Virus record (IMG/VR): IMGVR_UViG_3300034196_000123
Span: 1-59,865 of that record
Length of the DNA stretch: 59,865 bases
Source of the DNA: a virus
Reading direction: 5' to 3' (one strand)
Within the stretch, counting starts at the first letter, position 1. Every line of letters begins with the position of its first letter. Shown piece by piece: positions 25,761 through 32,914 of the stretch. Under the pieces are notes generated by a model. The model saw only the letters and a program-made list of their open reading frames with translations, was not told the origin of the DNA and did not search any database. Both the position numbers and the translations under genes were made by a program.

Positions 25761-27025
25761 CCGGGGTCCTGGAGCTGGACGGCGCCACGTACGACGTCGT
25801 CCCGCAGACGAAGCCGGCGCCGGAGCCGGGGCCGACCCCGACGATCCCGGCGGGTGCCCGGTCGGTGACGGTCGGGGGAGTGGTGCTGCCCCTGGACGCC
25901 ATCGACCCGACCGCGGCGAGCAACCCGTTGGGTGCCTCATACGCGGGGTTCCGCGGCCCGGGCCAGCTGGTCGCCTACACGCAGGGCCAGGCGACGGCCA
26001 CCAACTTCTGGGGCATCGAGGTCCGTGTCGGCCCGGCGAACATCGTGCTGGCCGTGAACGACCGGGTGACCAGCAAGTCGCCGGCGGGCACGCCGATCCC
26101 GACCGCTGGGGCGGTGCTGTCCGGGCACGGCCCGGTGGGGGAGCAGTTGCGGCTCGCGGCCGCGGTCGGTGCTCATGTGACGTGGTCGACGACTCCGGCA
26201 CCGTCCACCCCGAGCACGCCGACCACCCCGACGTCGCCGGCGCCGTCCGGGTTCACGGTCGCCGAGTACCTGATGGACGGACAGGGTGGCGTCGCGGCGC
26301 TGTCGTCGTCCGCGACGCAGTGCCGGGTCGCGTTCGTCCGGCTGCAGGGCGGCGCGCTGGTCGCCGTGGAGTGGGGCGGGGAGACCCCGCAGGAGACGCA
26401 GACCCGGCTCGCCACCTGGGTGACCGCACCGAGCACCGCCCGCCGGGTCCTGTTGTCGTTCGGTGGCGCTGGGGGTGGGACGACGTTCGGGGACGTCGCG
26501 GCGTTCGCCCGCGGGTACGCAGCGCTCGCCCCGAAGTACTCCGCGACGGGCCTGGACGTGGACCTGGAGGGCGGGTCCCTGGACATCGCGTCCTGTGTGG
26601 CCGCGTGCCGGGCGTGCGCGGCCCTGCAGCCGGGGTTCCTGGCCAGCTTCGTGCCGTCCGGTGGGCCGCCGGTCGCCCGGTACCTGGAGGCCGCCCGGCA
26701 GGTCCAGGCCGCCGGGATCCCGGTCCAGTTCGGGCAGCAGCTCTACGACGCCGTTGTGACGAGGAAGCAGGCGATCGAGCAGACGCGCCTCGCGGTCGGG
26801 GTGCTCGGCCAGGAGTCCGTCCTCGTCGGCATCATGATCGGCTCCGATGAGCAGCACTGGGACGTCACCGAGGCCGCCGACATCGTCAGCGCCGTCCTGC
26901 AGGAGTACCCCGCGCTCGGCGGCGTCTACTTCTGGGAGGCCAACCGGGCGGGCTCCGACGAGGCCGCGGCGCTGATCGTGGCCCGGGCCGCCGCGGTGCG
27001 GCGCGCGGCGGGCCTGACACCCTGA
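25757..27025 (+). CDS. GH18-like glycosidase with NAGPA-like N-terminal domain
   Basis: A 422-residue GTG-start protein overlapping the preceding stop. Residues about 175-420 match a glycoside hydrolase 18 barrel: ARRVLLSFGGAGGGTTF and LDVDLEGG (266-273) carry the D-x-D-x-E triad with the acid Glu271. Residues 35-150 (AYTQGQATATNFWGIEVRV..., TPIPTAGAVLSGHGPVGEQL) resemble the phosphodiester glycosidase (NAGPA/DUF2233) pattern. A Thr/Pro linker joins them. Probably a virion or released glycan-cutting enzyme. No signal peptide visible. Confidence 0.7.
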   Translation: MTGVLELDGATYDVVPQTKPAPEPGPTPTIPAGARSVTVGGVVLPLDAIDPTAASNPLGASYAGFRGPGQLVAYTQGQATATNFWGIEVRVGPANIVLAVNDRVTSKSPAGTPIPTAGAVLSGHGPVGEQLRLAAAVGAHVTWSTTPAPSTPSTPTTPTSPAPSGFTVAEYLMDGQGGVAALSSSATQCRVAFVRLQGGALVAVEWGGETPQETQTRLATWVTAPSTARRVLLSFGGAGGGTTFGDVAAFARGYAALAPKYSATGLDVDLEGGSLDIASCVAACRACAALQPGFLASFVPSGGPPVARYLEAARQVQAAGIPVQFGQQLYDAVVTRKQAIEQTRLAVGVLGQESVLVGIMIGSDEQHWDVTEAADIVSAVLQEYPALGGVYFWEANRAGSDEAAALIVARAAAVRRAAGLTP

Positions 27026-27112
27026 GGCATGCCCATGGTCGCTCGCCCGGCTATGCGACTACGCTGGTCGGGTGAGCGACCTGGGCAGGTGCTCACCGTC
27101 GGGGGCAAGGTG

Positions 27113-27144
27113 GGAAGGGCGTCCCGGGGGCGGGGCGCCCTTCC
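27113..27144. terminator. Bidirectional terminator between lysis genes and GntR gene
   Basis: A 9-bp stem GGAAGGGCG/CGCCCTTCC (27113-27121 with 27136-27144). It lies between converging transcripts: the glycosidase gene on plus and the regulator gene on minus. Confidence 0.65.
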
Positions 27145-27156
27145 TGCTGCCCGGGC

Positions 27157-27897
27157 CTACTCCGCGGCGATCTGGTAGACGAGCTGGTACCGCTCCGACG
27201 ACATGACCATCCGATTCACCTCGACCGCCCGGTCGCCGGCGTACGCCACGCGGGTCACCTCGAGGACGGGGTAGGCGGCGGGCAGCTGCAGGTGCTCGGC
27301 CTCCCGCGGCCGCGGTGGTCGCGCCGCCACCAGCTCGCTGTAGTGGGTGAGCGTCCACCCGGCCTCTTCGACGCGGGCGTACATCCCGCCGGGGCCGGTG
27401 TCGGTCTGCTCCAGGTGCGCGGCTTCGGCGACGTCCACGGGGATCCAGCTGGTGGCCAGCTGCACGACCTCGGCGTCGGCGCGCATGATGCGCTCGCGGA
27501 CGGCGACGTCGGTGCCGGGCGCGACGTCCAGGAGCGGCGCGACGTCGACCGGGACCGTCTGCCGGAACGTCTTCACGGTGACCGCCGGCGCCCAGCCGCC
27601 GGTCCGGGCGTCGCTCATGAACGTTCCGCGGCCGGCTGCGCGCTCGGCGGCGCTGAGGCGGTTGCGGGCGAGCCTGGTGACGGGCTTGCGCTCGCTGACG
27701 AACCAGCCGCGGCCGGACACGCTGAACACGAGGCCTTCGGCGCGCAGTTGGTCGACGGCGTTCTGGATCGTGTTCCTCGCGACCCCGAACCGGGCCATGA
27801 GCTGGGTGCCGGACGGCAGGGGAGTGCCGGGACCGGCGTCGGTGACCTCGCGGCGGAGGGTGTCGGCGATCTCGACCCATGGGCGGCGCACTGGCAT
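27157..27897 (-). CDS. GntR-family transcriptional regulator (HutC/UTRA type)
   Basis: A 246-residue protein. Residues 8-75 form the GntR winged helix (WVEIADTLRREVTDAGPGTPLPSGTQLMARFGVARNTIQNAVDQL...SGRGWFV). Residues about 95-240 are a UTRA effector domain (ARERIMRADAEVVQLATSWIP-type stretch, YPVLEVTRVAYAGDRAVEVNRMVMSS). It is minus-strand, and a TAGCAT -10 (27909-27904) lies so close that the mRNA may be leaderless. Two operator palindromes are upstream. GntR proteins such as KorSA/TraR control transfer in actinobacterial integrative plasmids. Confidence 0.85.
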   Translation of the reverse strand: MPVRRPWVEIADTLRREVTDAGPGTPLPSGTQLMARFGVARNTIQNAVDQLRAEGLVFSVSGRGWFVSERKPVTRLARNRLSAAERAAGRGTFMSDARTGGWAPAVTVKTFRQTVPVDVAPLLDVAPGTDVAVRERIMRADAEVVQLATSWIPVDVAEAAHLEQTDTGPGGMYARVEEAGWTLTHYSELVAARPPRPREAEHLQLPAAYPVLEVTRVAYAGDRAVEVNRMVMSSERYQLVYQIAAE

Positions 27898-27912
27898 GCC
27901 GCCATGCTACGC

Positions 27913-27930
27913 GACCTACTTGCATAGGTC
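27913..27930. promoter_or_regulatory. GntR operator 1
   Basis: Palindrome GACCTACTTGCATAGGTC: 6-bp arms GACCTA/TAGGTC around CTTGCA. It overlaps the predicted promoter spacer of the GntR gene. Confidence 0.7.
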
Positions 27931-27958
27931 ACCGGGCTGACCTACGGTGATCCTGCGT

Positions 27959-27976
27959 GAGCTACTTGCATAGCTC
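27959..27976. promoter_or_regulatory. GntR operator 2
   Basis: Palindrome GAGCTACTTGCATAGCTC with the same central CTTGCA, 46 bp from operator 1. It lies at the promoter end of the divergent gene starting at 28,050. Confidence 0.7.
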
Positions 27977-28049
27977 ACCCTCGATCGGCGGAGCGCGCCG
28001 TCCACCCCGAGTCGCGGCGCGCTCCGCCCACCACGGCCAGGGGGGCCTC

Positions 28050-28457
28050 ATGTCGCTACGCCGCATCCAGGTGCTGGTCGTCCCTGCCGAACGTGAGCTG
28101 CCTGCCCGCCTGGTCCACATCGACGACAGTGCCGCCGCGATCAGCGATGCGATCGGCGTTGACCGGTTCGATGACCTGCTCGTCGGCTCGACGCCGCTGG
28201 GCATGTACACGATCTACGGGAGCGGCTCGGGTGGCCCGCCGCTCAACCTCGCTGCCGGGGCGCTCGTCGGCGCCCTGGGGCACTCCGGCCCCGACGTCCG
28301 GCGCCGGATGCGCGGCGACGTCCTGGTGTCCGGGCTGGACGCCTCGGGCATCGTCGACATCGACGTGCCGGCGTCCGTGCTGGCCGCCGCGGCGTCGGCG
28401 GGGGTGCCGATCGTCGCCGGTGGGGTGCTGCTGCGCCCGGCCGACCCGTCTGCCTGA
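28050..28457 (+). CDS. DUF3846-like protein
   Basis: A 135-residue protein, ATG after GGGGGCC. The pattern LRRIQVLVVPAERELPARLVHI...GMYTIYGSGSGGPPLNLAAGALVGALG...MRGDVLVSGLDASGIVDIDVP matches the small actinobacterial DUF3846 proteins that often carry a conserved Y/N-rich middle and a GDVxVxG motif. Role unknown. It is divergent from the GntR gene and shares its operators, so it is probably a controlled target. Confidence 0.6.
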   Translation: MSLRRIQVLVVPAERELPARLVHIDDSAAAISDAIGVDRFDDLLVGSTPLGMYTIYGSGSGGPPLNLAAGALVGALGHSGPDVRRRMRGDVLVSGLDASGIVDIDVPASVLAAAASAGVPIVAGGVLLRPADPSA

Positions 28458-28496
28458 GGGTCGGGGGAGGGCCCGAGAGCACGACATAACGGGCCT

Positions 28497-28524
28497 ACCT
28501 GACATAATCATAATTATCGGTGCA
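28497..28524 (-). other. dif-like XerC/XerD site
   Basis: Read on the minus strand, the arms CCGATAAT (28520-28513) and TATGTCAGGT (28506-28497) flank a 6-base centre. The known actinobacterial dif consensus has CCGATAAT, six variable bases and TATGTCAAGT, so both arms match with one mismatch. A further GACATAA half-site lies at 28,483-28,489. Confidence 0.6.
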
Positions 28525-28885
28525 GAACGGACGATCTTCAGGGGGAGCCGGAGCGGCTGTCCACAGCCCCTTCTGGTCCCCTTGGATCAGGGCCGGCCGT
28601 GCGCCACGATGGGCGGGCCGGCCCGGGCCGGTCACCCTCGGCGCCGCCTCCCCGCCCACCTGGCGGGGCGTGGCGCCCTCGGAAGCACAGCCCGGACCGG
28701 TCCCGTGCCAGACTGATCGTCGATCGCGCTGCGCGAGGTGCAGGGCAGCGCAGGGCCTGGTGGCGATGCGACACGTCACGGCAGCGCGGTCTGCGGGTCC
28801 CGGTGCATGGGAGCAGCAACGTGCGCGCCGTTCGAGTCGGAGGTCGGGACCCGCGTCCCCTCCCGGTCGTCGTGCCTGGAGCGAC

Positions 28886-28917
28886 GAACCGCCCCGGGCG
28901 GCTACCCGGGGCGGTTC
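28886..28917. terminator. Perfect 13-bp hairpin
   Basis: GAACCGCCCCGGG (28886-28898) pairs fully with CCCGGGGCGGTTC (28905-28917), loop 6 nt, followed by TTCC. It likely ends transcripts from the 28,050 gene before attP. Confidence 0.75.
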
Positions 28918-28974
28918 TTCCAGCGCTGACGAAGCTGGGGAGAGATCCATCGTAGCGGCGCCGGCGGCAGCTGC

Positions 28975-28996
28975 TGGCAGCCGTTGTGGCAGCCGT
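28975..28996 (+). repeat. Left integrase arm-type repeats
   Basis: TGGCAGCCGT occurs at 28,975-28,984 and 28,987-28,996, a 12-base period. The same pattern occurs right of the core at 29,193 and, degenerate, at 29,205. Confidence 0.6.
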
Positions 28997-29101
28997 GCGG
29001 TGGGACGCTGTGGTTCGCTGTGGTACTCCCCCACGAGTCGATCATGCGTTGACCAGGCGTTTGGCACGCTGCGCTACATGGTGGGACGGGTTGCCCGGGC
29101 T

Positions 29102-29145
29102 CTTTTAATCCGCGGGCTGAGGGTTCGATCCCCTCGGGGCCCACC
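29102..29145 (+). other. attP core: 3' half of tRNA-Lys
   Basis: The sequence reproduces a tRNA-Lys(UUU) from the anticodon loop CTTTTAA (29102-29108), through the T-stem and loop GAGGG-TTCGATC-CCCTC (29119-29135) to the acceptor strand GGGGCCC plus A (29136-29143) and CC. The 5' half of the tRNA is absent, so this is an attachment core that restores the host tRNA after integration. Confidence 0.85.
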
Positions 29146-29192
29146 GCTTGACCTGGCAGTATGCGCCCCTGCATAGATCATTTAGGGGGGTG

Positions 29193-29214
29193 TGGCAGCC
29201 GTTCTGGCAGCTCC
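29193..29214 (+). repeat. Right integrase arm-type repeats
   Basis: TGGCAGCCGT (29193-29202) and TGGCAGCTCC (29205-29214), again with a 12-base period and in the same direction as the left pair. Confidence 0.55.
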
Positions 29215-29297
29215 TGGGACGATCTACCGTCGAACTCCACCGCTGTAGTTCGGCCGCGTTCATCGAACATGCGTTCGACGGCTGCCATCCTGGGGTC

Positions 29298-29621
29298 ATG
29301 GCGGGAGGCGCGGACCGACGAGCGGGACAGGACGGCCCCGTCCTCGATCGGCTCGGCCTGAGGGTACCCGCCGCCCCCGAGTCGGCGCCGGCTGCCCTGC
29401 CGGACGGCGGCGCGCACCGGCAGGAGTGGCCCACCCTCAAGCACGTCTGGGTCGCCGACGCCCCCGAGGTCCCCGGCCGCTGGCCGGGCATCCTCATGGG
29501 CTGGGCCCGGGACGACCGCGGCTGGCTCGGACGTGTCTCCCTGGCCGCCGAGGGCCGTGAGGGCATCGTCACGATGACCCTGTGGGTCCGCGCCGAGCAC
29601 CTGGTCCCCCTCGACCAGTGA
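29298..29621 (+). CDS. Hypothetical protein between attP and integrase
   Basis: A 107-residue protein from ATG 29298 (an upstream extension to 29,148 would run through the attP arm and is not preferred). The centre reads KHVWVADAPEVPGRWPGILMGWARDDRGWLGRVS, an actinobacterial small-protein pattern often found beside integrase genes and of unknown function. It converges with the integrase gene. Confidence 0.6.
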   Translation: MAGGADRRAGQDGPVLDRLGLRVPAAPESAPAALPDGGAHRQEWPTLKHVWVADAPEVPGRWPGILMGWARDDRGWLGRVSLAAEGREGIVTMTLWVRAEHLVPLDQ

Positions 29622-29673
29622 CCGCCCTGGTGGCGCAGGCCTGCCCGCCCCAAGTCTGGGCGGGCCCGCGCCA

Positions 29674-31014
29674 TCAGGCCGGGACCAGCGCCGCGGCGGG
29701 CGGGTCCTCGCCGTCATCCTCGCCGCGCTCGCCGGCGCCCTCGCCGGCGGTCTGGCCGGCATCCGGCGTGGGCGGGACGCCGTCCGGCCACAGCAGCTCG
29801 TCGACCCGCTTGGCGTTGGTGTCGAGCATCCCCGGGAGCAGGTGCTGGTACGTGTCCTGCGTCAGCTGGGTCTGGGAGTGCCCCAGCTGCTCCTTGACCT
29901 CGCGCACGTCGGCCTTCAGGAACAGCAGCAGCGACGCGGTGGTGTGCCGCAGGTCGTGGACCCGCAGGTCCGACTCGATCGGGTCATCGACGACGCTGCC
30001 GTCGCGCATCGTCCACGACTTCCCGGTACCCGAGGTCCGGACGCCCGCCTTGACGGCGAGGTCACGCAGGTTCTGCCAGTCCCGACGGGCGTCCAGCGGG
30101 TAACCACCGCGCTGGGCGAACACCAGGTCGGCGATCTCCTCCCAGCCGGGCGGCTGCCAGCCCTTCCAGTTCGCGCCGTCCTCGAGTTTCGCTACGCGCT
30201 GGGCGAGCCGGAGCCGCTTCAGGATGGGCAGCAGGTGCGCGGGGATGGGCAGGCGCCGGATCCCGGCGGTGGACTTCGGCGGAGTCAGCACGAGGTTCTG
30301 CCCACGGGGGCGGCCTCGTAGGCGGGTCAGTGACCGCCGGACCGTCAGGACGCCGGCGTCCAGGTCGACGTCGTCCCACAGCAGGCCGAGAACCTCGCCC
30401 TGGCGCAGGCCGAGGGCGATGGCGATGCCCCACCGGGCGTGCGCCGCGTCGTCGGTGCAGGCGCCCAGCAGGCGACGGCACTCCTCCACGGTCAGTGGCA
30501 TGACTTCCTCCCGGACGGCCGCGGGTGGCTGGACGAGCTTGGCGACGTTCATGCTGACTCGCTGCCGCTGCCAGGCGACCTGCAGGGCGCGGGCGAGGAT
30601 GCGGTGGCACTGCAGGATGGACGTCTCGGACAGCCCCGCCTCGCGCATCGTCGTGTGCAGCTGCTCGATGTGCTCGGGGGTCAGCTTGATCAGCCGGTGC
30701 CGTCCCACGTTCGGGATGATCCAGTTCCGGAGGTAGGAGCGGTACCCGTCGATGGTGCGGGGCCGGACCTTCGTCGGGGCGATGTTGTCGATCCAGTGGG
30801 TGAGCCACTGCTCGACGGTCGTCTTCGGGTCGTGGAGGGTCCCCCCGCGGGCCAGGACCGACTGTGCTTCCTGCAGCTTGGCCTTGGCCTCGGCGCGGTT
30901 CTTGGCCCGCAGGTACTTGCGGATCGGCTTGCCGTCGGCTGTCCACCCGACGTGGATCTGGACGCGCCATCCGGCGCCGCTCTTGTAGATCGAGCCTTCA
31001 CCCGGGGATCGCAT
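29674..31014 (-). CDS. int: Tyrosine integrase
   Basis: A 446-residue tyrosine recombinase. An N-terminal arm-binding domain (GSIYKSGAGWRVQIHVGW, residues 8-60) and a core-binding SAM-like domain (65-165) precede the catalytic domain with Arg204 (LGLRQGEVLGLLW), HDLRH (353-357), H379 in LGHS and the nucleophile Tyr389 (QDTYQHL). All catalytic residues are present. It should recombine attP (29,102-29,145) with the host tRNA-Lys gene. The gene points toward attP and lies one base after the stop of the upstream small gene. Confidence 0.95.
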   Translation of the reverse strand: MRSPGEGSIYKSGAGWRVQIHVGWTADGKPIRKYLRAKNRAEAKAKLQEAQSVLARGGTLHDPKTTVEQWLTHWIDNIAPTKVRPRTIDGYRSYLRNWIIPNVGRHRLIKLTPEHIEQLHTTMREAGLSETSILQCHRILARALQVAWQRQRVSMNVAKLVQPPAAVREEVMPLTVEECRRLLGACTDDAAHARWGIAIALGLRQGEVLGLLWDDVDLDAGVLTVRRSLTRLRGRPRGQNLVLTPPKSTAGIRRLPIPAHLLPILKRLRLAQRVAKLEDGANWKGWQPPGWEEIADLVFAQRGGYPLDARRDWQNLRDLAVKAGVRTSGTGKSWTMRDGSVVDDPIESDLRVHDLRHTTASLLLFLKADVREVKEQLGHSQTQLTQDTYQHLLPGMLDTNAKRVDELLWPDGVPPTPDAGQTAGEGAGERGEDDGEDPPAAALVPA

Positions 31015-31015
31015 G

Positions 31016-31258
31016 TCACGGCTCCTTCCTGGCGAGCCGGGCCGCGTCGGCGATCGCGTGGCCGAGGGCCTCGGCGTCTGCCGGGTCGAGGGCCTGGGGC
31101 CCTCTGGGTGGTGGGTCTGGGATCACGAGTGGTCCGGTGCTGCTGTCGGTCAGCCATACCGTCCAGCCGGCGACGGTGTGTGGCGGGCTGGTGCAGTAGC
31201 GGGCGCCTGGGTCGTGACCGGAGCGTTCGCACCAGGCGGCGTGCGAGGTCGTGACCAT
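31016..31258 (-). CDS. Small Cys/His protein upstream of integrase
   Basis: An 80-residue protein; start ATG 31258 (ATG 31273 is possible, neither has an ideal ribosome-binding site). It carries HAAWCERSGHDPGARYCTSPPHTVAGW, a Cys/His pattern that recalls DUF6907-like actinobacterial proteins, then an acidic/Ala helix. It is cotranscribed with the integrase (one base apart). Whether it modulates integration is not known. Confidence 0.55.
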   Translation of the reverse strand: MVTTSHAAWCERSGHDPGARYCTSPPHTVAGWTVWLTDSSTGPLVIPDPPPRGPQALDPADAEALGHAIADAARLARKEP

Positions 31259-31430
31259 CTCCCCCAACCTCATTCGCGGTTCACACGGATGACAGGTAAG
31301 GGGGCAAAGATTGCATCTGATCCCACACGATGCGTCACGAATCACTGGTTTGGTGTCGTTTCGCAACGAGTGCGGAAACTTTCGAGAGCATTTGCCCCGT
31401 TATCGGGCAACGATCATCGGGGTAGCCGAC

Positions 31431-31457
31431 CCGGCCGGATGAGGCTTGTCCGGCCGG
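31431..31457. terminator. Hairpin downstream of repressor gene
   Basis: A 9-bp perfect stem CCGGCCGGA/TCCGGCCGG (31431-31439 with 31449-31457), just after the stop of the minus-strand repressor gene at 31,470. Confidence 0.65.
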
Positions 31458-31469
31458 TCCCGTGCGGCG

Positions 31470-31910
31470 TCAGGAACTGGTGGGCCCCTCGGTGCTGGTG
31501 CGTGGTGATGTCGCCGCGCGCAGCCGCGCGAGCTCCAGGAGTGCGTCGACCAGGCTGAGGACCAGTTGCCGGTGTGGCTCCAGGAGGCCGTCGGTCCCGG
31601 GTGGCAGTAGCGCGACGAACAGGCTGTCGACGTCACCGGTGTCCAGGCCGCGTTGCTTCGCGATCGTGTTCCCGCACGCGAGGTAGACGGTCCACCAGTG
31701 GACCCGCAGTGCCTGCGCGATCCCCATGATCGTGTCCGTGTCCGGAGCGGAGTCGAACGGGTCGTCGCTGGTGGCGAGTTGCTGCCAGCGTGGGGCACTC
31801 GGCTTCCCGCCGGCGGCGCGGGTGAGGTCGGCATATGTGCGTTCCCTCCCCTCTTGGACCCGCTGGGCGGTGATCAGCTCACGGATCGTGATGCCGTGTT
31901 TGGGTGCCAC
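31470..31910 (-). CDS. Putative immunity repressor (HTH)
   Basis: A 146-residue protein. Residues 5-70 form an XRE-like layout (ITIRELITAQRVQEGRERTYADLTRAAGGKPSAPRWQQLAT...DTDTIMGIAQAL), common in actinobacterial regulators; the C-terminal half is helical and may dimerise. It is divergent from the Cro-like gene at 32,193, with an operator-rich 280-bp interval between, which is the classical repressor position. Confidence 0.65.
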   Translation of the reverse strand: MAPKHGITIRELITAQRVQEGRERTYADLTRAAGGKPSAPRWQQLATSDDPFDSAPDTDTIMGIAQALRVHWWTVYLACGNTIAKQRGLDTGDVDSLFVALLPPGTDGLLEPHRQLVLSLVDALLELARLRAATSPRTSTEGPTSS

Positions 31911-31938
31911 TGGGCCACTCTCCCCGGGGTAGGCGAGC

Positions 31939-32154
31939 TAACACAACGGTCGCGTCGTTGCTCAGCGTTAGCGCTCGTGCAGGCAGCCACGTTAGCGCGT
32001 GGCACTAACGTCGCGGGGTCCGATCCTCAGCGTCCGGGCAGGTCAGAGCACTTAACCGTGCCATCACCTGGTGGTCTGTACAGGCGTTCGCCCCCCCTGG
32101 ACCGCTAACGGGAGTAGTGTTAGCGTTAGCCCCGCTAGCGATCAAGACGTTAGC
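31939..32154. promoter_or_regulatory. Operator region with repeated GTTAG motifs
   Basis: At least eight GTTAG/CTAAC motifs lie in the 280-bp interval: about 31,938, 31,967, 31,991, 32,005, 32,105, 32,119, 32,125 and 32,149. Two are arranged as ACGTTAG/CTAACGT (31,989-31,995 and 32,005-32,011) and another pair as CGCTAA/TTAGCG around 32,103-32,124. The density and pairing suggest binding sites for the repressor and the Cro-like protein. Confidence 0.65.
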
Positions 32155-32192
32155 AATGCCAGGATGACGCACACAGAGACTCGGGGCTCACA

Positions 32193-32504
32193 GTGAAAAG
32201 CAACCGATCAAGATGGCCAAAGGGGACGTACATGTTGCTCCGATCGGGCGAGGCGCTGAAGGAGGCGATAGTCGCCGCCGGACTCCGGCAGGTCGACGTC
32301 GCCCGAAGCGCCAACGTCCACCACAGCTTCGTCAGCAACCTGATCTCCGGGCGGGAGCGCACCTGCTCGCCCACGACCGCGGCACGCATCGCGGAGGTCG
32401 TCCGCAAGCCCCTCCCCGACCTCTTCGACGCCAAGGGCGCTAGTCGGGTTAGGCGCTGCGACTCATGCGGTCAGCCGGTCGTGCAGGCGGGATCCGCCGC
32501 ATGA
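32193..32504 (+). CDS. Cro-like XRE regulator with C-terminal CxxC
   Basis: A 103-residue protein (GTG 32193, or ATG 32232). The helix-turn-helix reads GLRQVDVARSANVHHSFVSNLISGRERTCSP, followed by RIAEVVRKPLPDLFDAKG. A small C-terminal zinc-knuckle half (CDSCGQP) is present. Divergent from the putative repressor, so it is the expected first gene of the lytic direction. Confidence 0.75.
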   Translation: MKSNRSRWPKGTYMLLRSGEALKEAIVAAGLRQVDVARSANVHHSFVSNLISGRERTCSPTTAARIAEVVRKPLPDLFDAKGASRVRRCDSCGQPVVQAGSAA

Positions 32505-32752
32505 CCGCCCCCACCGCCGACGTCACCGAGTTGACTGCGGCTTTGCCCGCGGTCGACCGGATGCTCACCGTCGACGAGGTGACGGTGATCCTCCGCAAGT
32601 CGAGGACCACCGTCTACCGGCTCATGGCCAGTCACGGCCTGCCATACCGCTGCGTCGCCGGCGGCGACCGACGGGTCCCCGCCCCCGAGCTGCAGCGCTG
32701 GCTCGACACCCAGCCCGGCCCTCGGATGACCGGGCACCTGCGCGCGGTCTGA
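32501..32752 (+). CDS. Excisionase-like MerR/HTH_17 DNA-binding protein
   Basis: An 83-residue protein whose ATG overlaps the previous stop (ATGA). RMLTVDEVTVILRKSRTTVYRLMASHGLPYRCVAGGDRRVPAPELQRWLD is a winged MerR-type helix-turn-helix of the excisionase/BldC class. In this context it may be Xis for the tyrosine integrase, or a regulator in the early switch. The integrase is on the other strand. Confidence 0.7.
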   Translation: MTAPTADVTELTAALPAVDRMLTVDEVTVILRKSRTTVYRLMASHGLPYRCVAGGDRRVPAPELQRWLDTQPGPRMTGHLRAV

Positions 32753-32767
32753 CCGCGACCCCTGATC

Positions 32768-32840
32768 GGCGCCCGGCCTCGACCCCGGATCCCCCTCCGT
32801 GCCGTGCCCCACCCCCTGGGTGCGGCCGGGGCCGGGCGCC
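32768..32840. repeat. 11-bp inverted repeat upstream of early operon
   Basis: GGCGCCCGGCC (32768-32778) and GGCCGGGCGCC (32830-32840) can pair across about 50 bases, just before the hairpin at 32,853. The interval has no gene. Confidence 0.45.
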
Positions 32841-32852
32841 CCACCAGACGTC

Positions 32853-32886
32853 GAGGCCCCCGACCGTGTCCGCGGTCGAGGGCCTC
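32853..32886. terminator. Terminator-like hairpin before nuclease gene
   Basis: GAGGCCC-c-CGACCG pairs with CGGTCG-a-GGGCCTC (32853-32866, 32873-32886) with one mismatch and a 6-nt loop. It separates the switch genes from the replication genes and may be an antitermination point. Confidence 0.65.
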
Positions 32887-32914
32887 AGTCACACCTCACC
32901 CTGAGAGAGATGCG

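Larger units (their letters stand above)
28458..29099. other. Non-coding region left of attP
   Basis: No convincing gene is seen in 28,458-29,297 apart from attachment-related features. The segment holds a dif-like site (28,497-28,524), a 13-bp terminator hairpin (28,886-28,917) and two integrase arm-type repeats (28,975-28,996). Open frames here are Arg/Pro/Gly-rich shadow readings. Confidence 0.6.

Noticed and set aside
29102-29145. A functional phage tRNA gene
   Set aside because: Only the 3' half from the anticodon loop on is present; no 5' acceptor, D-arm or 5' anticodon stem precedes it.
28520-29176. Open frames around attP on both strands
   Set aside because: They run through a terminator hairpin, arm repeats and the tRNA core, show no domain, and lack good ribosome-binding sites.
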